From Pseudocoprococcus catus (lineage in GTDB: Bacteria > Bacillota > Clostridia > Lachnospirales > Lachnospiraceae), in contig NZ_LR698973.1 of assembly GCF_902381825.1 (NCBI RefSeq), forward strand, positions 2,681,175-2,707,346: a stretch of 26,172 nt of DNA. The letters run 5' to 3'. Both the position numbers and the translations under genes were made by a program. Within the stretch, counting starts at the first letter, position 1; every line of letters begins with the position of its first letter. Positions 21,982 to 26,172 of the stretch are shown piece by piece. The notes below the pieces were generated by a model. It made no database searches, was not told where the DNA came from, and worked only from the letters and a program-made list of their open reading frames with translations.

Positions 21982-24362
21982 TGAATCAGATAGAGACAAG
22001 AAAGATTCGTGTTTACGGCATTGTGCAGGGCGTTGGGTTTCGTCCGACAGTGAGTCGGCATGCGGTTAAAAATGACATTCACGGAAGCGTCTGCAACAAA
22101 GGGCCTTATGTGGAGATTTTTGCACAGGGGACGAAAGCACAGGTAGATGGCTTCCTTGAGGATTTGGAGAAACGACCGCCGAAGCGTGCGGCTATTTTGA
22201 AGATAAATGTTGAACATCTTGATAATAATCCTGAATTTGACGGGTTTGAGATTATAGAAAGTGAAAAGACAAAGGGAGAGATTTTTGTTTCACCGGATAT
22301 TGCCATTTGTGATGAATGCAAAGAGGAGTTGTATGATCCGAACAACAGACGCTATCTGCATCCTTTTATCAATTGTACCTGCTGCGGGCCGAGGCTGACG
22401 ATCCTAGATGCGCTTCCTTATGACAGAGAACGGACCAGCATGAAGGAATTTCCGATGTGTCCGGAGTGTGCGGAGGAATACAACAATCCAGAGTCGAGAC
22501 GATTCGATGCCCAGCCGGTGTGCTGCAATGACTGCGGGCCGGAGGTCTATCTGATCGGCCGTGACGAAAGAGGCCGTGAAGCGATCACCTATACGAGAAA
22601 AGTGATCGCCTCGGGCGGAATTGCGGCGATTAAGGGAATCGGTGGTTTTCATCTCTGCTGTGATGCCACCAATGAGACAGCGGTTGCGAGACTTCGTGAA
22701 TTGAAGCGCCGGCCGATGAAACCATTTGCCGTTATGGCGCGAAATATGTCGGCAGTTCGGAAGGAATGTCAGGTGACTGAGGTACAGGAGGAAGTCCTGG
22801 ACGGCCATCAGAAGCCGATTTTGCTGTTGGAGCGGTTGGACAAAGCTGACAGTCAGATCTGTCCGTCTGTGGCGCCGGGCAATCCGAAAATCGGTGTGAT
22901 GCTGCCGTATGCGCCGGTACAGCTGTTGATTTTTGATTATGATGATGGCATTCAGATGCCGGATTATCTGGTGATGACCAGCGGCAACACATCAGGAGCG
23001 CCGATTTGCAGAGATGACAATGATGCAATCGCTGAATTATCTCATCTGTGTGATTGCATGTTGTCTCACAATCGCAAGATCAGGATCCGTGCTGATGATT
23101 CGGTAATGGATTATTACAAGGATGAACCTTATATGATCCGGCGCTCCAGAGGTTATGCACCTCTGCCGGTGATGGTGTCGGCACCTTGGAAAGGCCAGGT
23201 TCTGGCCGTGGGCGGAGAACTGAAGAACAGCTTCTGCATCGGCGTGGACGGGAGATTCTATCTGTCGCCGTATGTGGGGGATTTGGAAGATCTGCGAACG
23301 GTGAATGCATTGAGAGAGACCATTGGACGTCTGGAGACGCTGCTTGAAGTGGAACCGCCGGTGGTGGTCAGTGATATGCATCCAAGATATAATTCAACCA
23401 TGATCGCGGAAGAATCGGGATTGCCGGTGATCAAAGTGCAGCACCATTATGCGCATATTTTATCCTGCATGGCCGAGAATGACTGTCAGGAAGCAGTTAT
23501 CGGAGTTTCCTTTGACGGAACCGGTTATGGCATGGACGGCACCATCTGGGGCGGTGAAATCCTTCTGGCAGATTATAAGGCATTTCAGCGGTTTGGATGT
23601 ATAACACCGTTCCTTCAGATCGGCGGTGATGCATCCTCCAGGGAAGGATGGCGAATTGCCGTTTCCATGCTGTACGGACAGATGAAAGACCGTGCAGCAG
23701 CCATGACAATGATTGAGAAACTGAATCTGTGCAGTGTACAGGATGCCAAAGTTCAGATGGCCATGGCGGACAGGAAGATTAATGCGGTGATGTCCACCAG
23801 TGCCGGCAGATTATTCGACGGTGTCAGTGCCATTTTGGGAATCCGGAAGGCTTCAACATTTGAAGGCGAGGCATCCATGGCATTGGAATTTACAGCGGAA
23901 GCGTATGAGAAAAAACATCAAAACGCGGTTGATCTTCAGCATGCGATGGATGAGATGCGGAAGCAAATTCCGTTAGCCGCATGCATAGATGATAAGGAAT
24001 CGGAATCCACAGAAATAAATAAGCCGGAACAGGTGAAGGCAGTCCTGAACACAGGTGCTTTGGTGAAAACCATTGCGGAAGCCAGACTTGCAGGCGCAGA
24101 TATAGAAAAACTGGCCTATTTCTTCCATTGGATACTGGCAGAAGAAATAATAGTGGCCTGCCAAAAAGCCAGAAAAGAAAGCGGACGGGGTACAGTAGCA
24201 TTAAGCGGCGGTGTTTTCCAAAATCAGCTGTTATTGAAAATGGTGGATGAAGGACTGCAGAAAGAGGGCTTTAAAGTATTGAGACATCGCCTGGTACCGC
24301 CAAACGACGGCGGCATTGCACTTGGTCAGGCAGTCTACGCTATGGGGTTTTTGAAAAGCTGA
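21981..24362 (+). CDS. hypF: Carbamoyltransferase HypF
   Basis: HypF uses carbamoyl phosphate and ATP to put a carbamoyl group on the HypE C-terminal Cys; the group becomes the CN- ligand of the hydrogenase iron. All domains are present in its roughly 793 residues: acylphosphatase ('GIVQGVGFRP', about 12-21), two zinc fingers of CxxC-x18-CxxC type ('CDECKEEL..NCTCCGP' and 'CPECAEEY..CCNDCGP'), a YrdC-like domain ('GGIAAIKGIGGFHLCCDA') and a Kae1-like domain ('VQHHYAHILSCMAEN', 'VSFDGTGYGMDGTIWGGE', 'LSGGVFQNQLLL'). ATG 21981 has AGGAGG 9 nt upstream and overlaps the NifK-like stop by one base beyond ATG; an ATG at 21975 is in frame but too near the ribosome binding site. A long hairpin starts 4 nt after its stop. 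Confidence 0.95.
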   Translation: MNQIETRKIRVYGIVQGVGFRPTVSRHAVKNDIHGSVCNKGPYVEIFAQGTKAQVDGFLEDLEKRPPKRAAILKINVEHLDNNPEFDGFEIIESEKTKGEIFVSPDIAICDECKEELYDPNNRRYLHPFINCTCCGPRLTILDALPYDRERTSMKEFPMCPECAEEYNNPESRRFDAQPVCCNDCGPEVYLIGRDERGREAITYTRKVIASGGIAAIKGIGGFHLCCDATNETAVARLRELKRRPMKPFAVMARNMSAVRKECQVTEVQEEVLDGHQKPILLLERLDKADSQICPSVAPGNPKIGVMLPYAPVQLLIFDYDDGIQMPDYLVMTSGNTSGAPICRDDNDAIAELSHLCDCMLSHNRKIRIRADDSVMDYYKDEPYMIRRSRGYAPLPVMVSAPWKGQVLAVGGELKNSFCIGVDGRFYLSPYVGDLEDLRTVNALRETIGRLETLLEVEPPVVVSDMHPRYNSTMIAEESGLPVIKVQHHYAHILSCMAENDCQEAVIGVSFDGTGYGMDGTIWGGEILLADYKAFQRFGCITPFLQIGGDASSREGWRIAVSMLYGQMKDRAAAMTMIEKLNLCSVQDAKVQMAMADRKINAVMSTSAGRLFDGVSAILGIRKASTFEGEASMALEFTAEAYEKKHQNAVDLQHAMDEMRKQIPLAACIDDKESESTEINKPEQVKAVLNTGALVKTIAEARLAGADIEKLAYFFHWILAEEIIVACQKARKESGRGTVALSGGVFQNQLLLKMVDEGLQKEGFKVLRHRLVPPNDGGIALGQAVYAMGFLKS

Positions 24363-24366
24363 TTGA

Positions 24367-24438
24367 ATGAGAATTATAGATGAAAACAACGGACACCCGT
24401 CCGAAACGTTTTCATCTATAATTCTCATCAATGCAGCT
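24367..24438. repeat. Perfect 21-bp inverted repeat after hypF
   Basis: Arms 24367-24387 and 24418-24438 are exact reverse complements (core GAATTATAGATGAAAAC), and the pairing extends a few bases with one bulged A. The loop itself holds a small stem, CGGAC/GTCCG. No T run follows. It could be a terminator-like or RNA-stabilising element, or the remains of a small inverted-repeat element. Confidence 0.65.
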
Positions 24439-24734
24439 TTATCGAAGTAATTCCATAAACAGCGAATAACGACTGACCGAAGTGCAATATAAAAATAGGA
24501 CAGCAGTCTTAGAGACAGAAGAAAATAGACGGCTGTTATCATAGGTTTGTGATAAACGCGGCAAAGTGTTAAGCGGCATAGCATATGACAAAGCTGGGGC
24601 CAAGGACAATGCCGAATAGGAAAGAGAAAGTTTTTGGGTTTAGAGTTAAGAAACTAAAATCTATGGTGTTGAGATTTATATAGCTGCAAATTCTCAATAT
24701 TCTTGGAAAAATATATAAAATTAACAGATTCACG
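24439..24734. other. Gap between hypF and hypC without a gene
   Basis: I see no convincing coding frame on either strand. A loose hairpin ACAGC..GTC / GAC..GCTGT lies around 24502-24537. The DNA is AT-rich from 24620 to 24730 and may hold a promoter for hypCD, but no good -35/-10 pair stands out. Confidence 0.4.
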
Positions 24735-24821
24735 GCAGGTGCTTCAACGCCACCGGTACTTAGGCATTGTTTTTTAATGCCTTATGTACCGCTGTAGGCG
24801 TTGGCAGCGAGAGCGGCCTGC
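24735..24821 (+). ncRNA. Four-helix structured element before hypC
   Basis: Nested helices pair over 87 nt: GCAGG (24735-24739) with CCTGC (24817-24821), CAACGCC (24745-24751) with GGCGTTG (24797-24803), CGGTAC (24754-24759) with GTACCG (24786-24791), and GGCATT (24763-24768) with AATGCC (24776-24781). Nested perfect helices of this sort are not expected by chance. The element ends 75 nt before hypC. An open frame in phase with hypC crosses its 3' side from 24801, reading AARAACSELVILYVFEKLGE; it may be part of the same repeat-like unit rather than hypC. Confidence 0.5.
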
Positions 24822-24896
24822 AGTGAACTGGTAATTTTATATGTTTTTGAAAAACTGGGAGAATTTGCAGCGGATAAGCGAAAGGAGATTTTGAGT

Positions 24897-25106
24897 ATGT
24901 GTGTAGGTTTATCAGCGAAAGTTGTTAAAATTAATGATGGCGTTGCAATTATCGATGCGGGCGGCGCAAAACGTGAAATTTCTTCTCAGCTGATTGAAGA
25001 TCTGGAGCCGGGAGATTATGTCATGGTTCATGCCGGTGTGGCTATTGCCAAGATTACGGATGAGGATGACAGTGAAACAGATCAGGTGCTGGAGGATTTA
25101 TTCTGA
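24897..25106 (+). CDS. hypC: Hydrogenase maturation chaperone HypC
   Basis: HypC is a small beta-barrel chaperone (69 residues). With HypD it holds the iron while CN and CO are added, then brings it to the hydrogenase large subunit. The N-terminal MCVGLSAKVV contains the required Cys2, exposed after Met removal. The family strands 'AIIDAGGAKREISSQLI' and 'PGDYVMVHAGVAIAKI' follow. I chose ATG 24897 (AAAGGAG 9 nt upstream) because Cys2 must be next to the start; a longer in-frame reading from TTG 24801 is rejected. The stop overlaps hypD (TGATG). Confidence 0.95.
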   Translation: MCVGLSAKVVKINDGVAIIDAGGAKREISSQLIEDLEPGDYVMVHAGVAIAKITDEDDSETDQVLEDLF

Positions 25107-26149
25107 TGAGTGAAGAAAAGAAAAAAACGGCGAGAGAGATAATAGAAGGCTATGACGGACCGCCTGTGCGGATTATGGAGGTGTGCGGTACCCATACTCA
25201 TGAGATTTTCAGACTGGGTATCCGAAAGCTCCTGCCGAAACAGGTAGAATTGATTTCAGGGCCGGGATGTCCGGTTTGTGTCACACAGGTTGGCTTCATT
25301 GATGAGGCCGTTTATCTGGCCTTGGAATGCGGCGTGACAATCTGTACATTTGGTGACCTGGTCCGTGTGCCTGGAACGGAGATGAGTCTTGCCGGTGCGA
25401 GAGAAAAGGGCGCAAAAGTACGAATTGTGTATTCCCCGGTGGATGCAGAGCAGTACGCTAAGGATCATCCGGAAGAGCAGGTTGTTTTTCTGGCTGTTGG
25501 TTTTGAGACAACGACACCGGCCAGCTGTCTGGCTGTAAGAAAGGCAGCGGAGGATGGATTGACGAACTTCGCGCTGCTGGTGGCCAATAAGACGATGCCG
25601 GGTGCTTATGCAGCACTGAAAGGCAGCGCGGATGTTTTCCTTTATCCGGGACATGTCAATGCCATTACGGGTACAGAATTGTGTGAATCACTGGTTGAGG
25701 AAGGCGTCAGCGGTGTTGTGGCAGGTTTTACAGCCAAAGAATTACTGACAGCATTGGCAGTGGCGTTGGTTAAATTCCAGGAGGGCAAACCGTTTTTCGT
25801 CAATGCTTATCCGAGAGTGGTGACGCGGGAAGGCAGTCGAGAGGCACAGAAGCTGGTGGCAGATATGATGGAGAACTGTGACACAGAATGGCGCGGACTG
25901 GGCATTATTCCGAATTCAGGCCTGCGTCTGAAAAAAGAATGGGAAGCCTACGATGCGAGAAAGAAGTTCCATGTGCCTGAGATGAAAGGACGAAGCAATC
26001 CGGCCTGTCGATGCGGGGATGTTCTTCAGGGTAAATGCAAGCCGTCGGACTGCAAGGTATTTGGCAAAGGCTGTACGCCGCAGCATCCGATTGGTGCCTG
26101 TATGGTATCCAATGAAGGGGCCTGTTCCGCTTACTATCAGTACAGCTAA
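25106..26149 (+). CDS. hypD: Hydrogenase formation protein HypD
   Basis: HypD is the FeS scaffold on which the Fe(CN)2CO group is assembled with HypC and HypE. In its 347 residues the conserved CGTHTHE (C27), GPGCPVC (C55, C58) and 'GFETTTPA' are visible. The C-terminal cysteine set includes 'CRCGDVLQGKC', 'CKVFGKGC' and 'HPIGACMVSNEGACSAYY', which hold the [4Fe-4S] cluster. Length and motifs fit a complete, active protein. It overlaps hypC by one base. The window ends 23 nt after its stop; hypE would be expected next. Confidence 0.95.
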   Translation: MSEEKKKTAREIIEGYDGPPVRIMEVCGTHTHEIFRLGIRKLLPKQVELISGPGCPVCVTQVGFIDEAVYLALECGVTICTFGDLVRVPGTEMSLAGAREKGAKVRIVYSPVDAEQYAKDHPEEQVVFLAVGFETTTPASCLAVRKAAEDGLTNFALLVANKTMPGAYAALKGSADVFLYPGHVNAITGTELCESLVEEGVSGVVAGFTAKELLTALAVALVKFQEGKPFFVNAYPRVVTREGSREAQKLVADMMENCDTEWRGLGIIPNSGLRLKKEWEAYDARKKFHVPEMKGRSNPACRCGDVLQGKCKPSDCKVFGKGCTPQHPIGACMVSNEGACSAYYQYS

Positions 26150-26172
26150 AATAAAAATATTATAACTGTTCA

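Noticed and set aside
24801..24896. N-terminal extension of hypC from a TTG start
   Set aside because: HypC needs Cys as residue 2, and AAAGGAG sits properly before ATG 24897; the extension overlaps a structured element.
1..26172. CRISPR arrays, tRNA or rRNA genes, complete insertion sequences
   Set aside because: I looked for regular repeat-spacer patterns, cloverleaf ends and transposase motifs and found none that I could support.

Overview
The window looks like a chromosomal piece from a strictly anaerobic, gut-type Clostridia, most like a Lachnospiraceae. This is inferred from protein character: Rrf2 and XRE regulators with clostridial features, many c-di-GMP enzymes, a Trk/Kdp cluster, a C_GCAxxG_C_C protein and strong AGGAGG-type ribosome binding sites. 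I ran no database search; family assignments rest on motifs and remembered family sequences.

Positions 1-2760 are a worn accessory stretch. A C-terminal remnant in a winged-helix-like style lies at 5-181. It is followed by a LURP-one-like protein, a 36-residue ORF, a translationally coupled MBL hydrolase and VOC protein, a 5'-truncated sugar O-acetyltransferase, and on the minus strand the first 23 codons of a MobC-type mobilization protein. Positions 2765-6080 hold an Rrf2 regulator on the minus strand. Facing away from it is a plus-strand set: a headless class M-type sirtuin, two full-length class M-type sirtuin homologues and a C_GCAxxG_C_C protein. Positions 6081-7119 are mostly gene wreckage: a frameshifted hybrid-kinase piece and a GNAT C-terminal tail.

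Positions 7120-11880 form a GC-richer potassium module: a TrkH/KtrB channel, a TrkA/KtrA RCK subunit, a KdpD-like kinase without the N-terminal KdpD domain, and a KdpE-like regulator. It ends in a run of very long perfect hairpins. Positions 12059-16844, minus strand, carry two membrane c-di-GMP enzymes: CHASE-GGDEF-PAS, and 7TM-HD-GYP-GGDEF with a decayed second GGDEF-like domain. An XRE regulator follows, divergent from a 68-residue membrane protein and a DUF1284 protein.

The most notable part is 18509-26149. A good promoter leads into a leader of about 300 nt with several helices and an intrinsic terminator, which looks like a riboswitch or attenuator. It precedes a tight operon: a NifH-like reductase, then NifD-like and NifK-like proteins, joined by ATGA stop/start overlap to hypF. 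After a 534-nt gap containing a long hairpin and a second structured element come hypC and hypD, also overlapping. HypC, HypD, HypE and HypF build the Fe(CN)2CO unit of [NiFe] hydrogenase. The nitrogenase-like proteins have the FeS cysteines of the iron protein but an incomplete P-cluster set, and no nifB, nifE, nifN or hydrogenase structural gene is in the window. This suggests an uncharacterised nitrogenase-like system working with, or on, Hyp-made organometallic iron. That functional link is inferred from gene coupling only.
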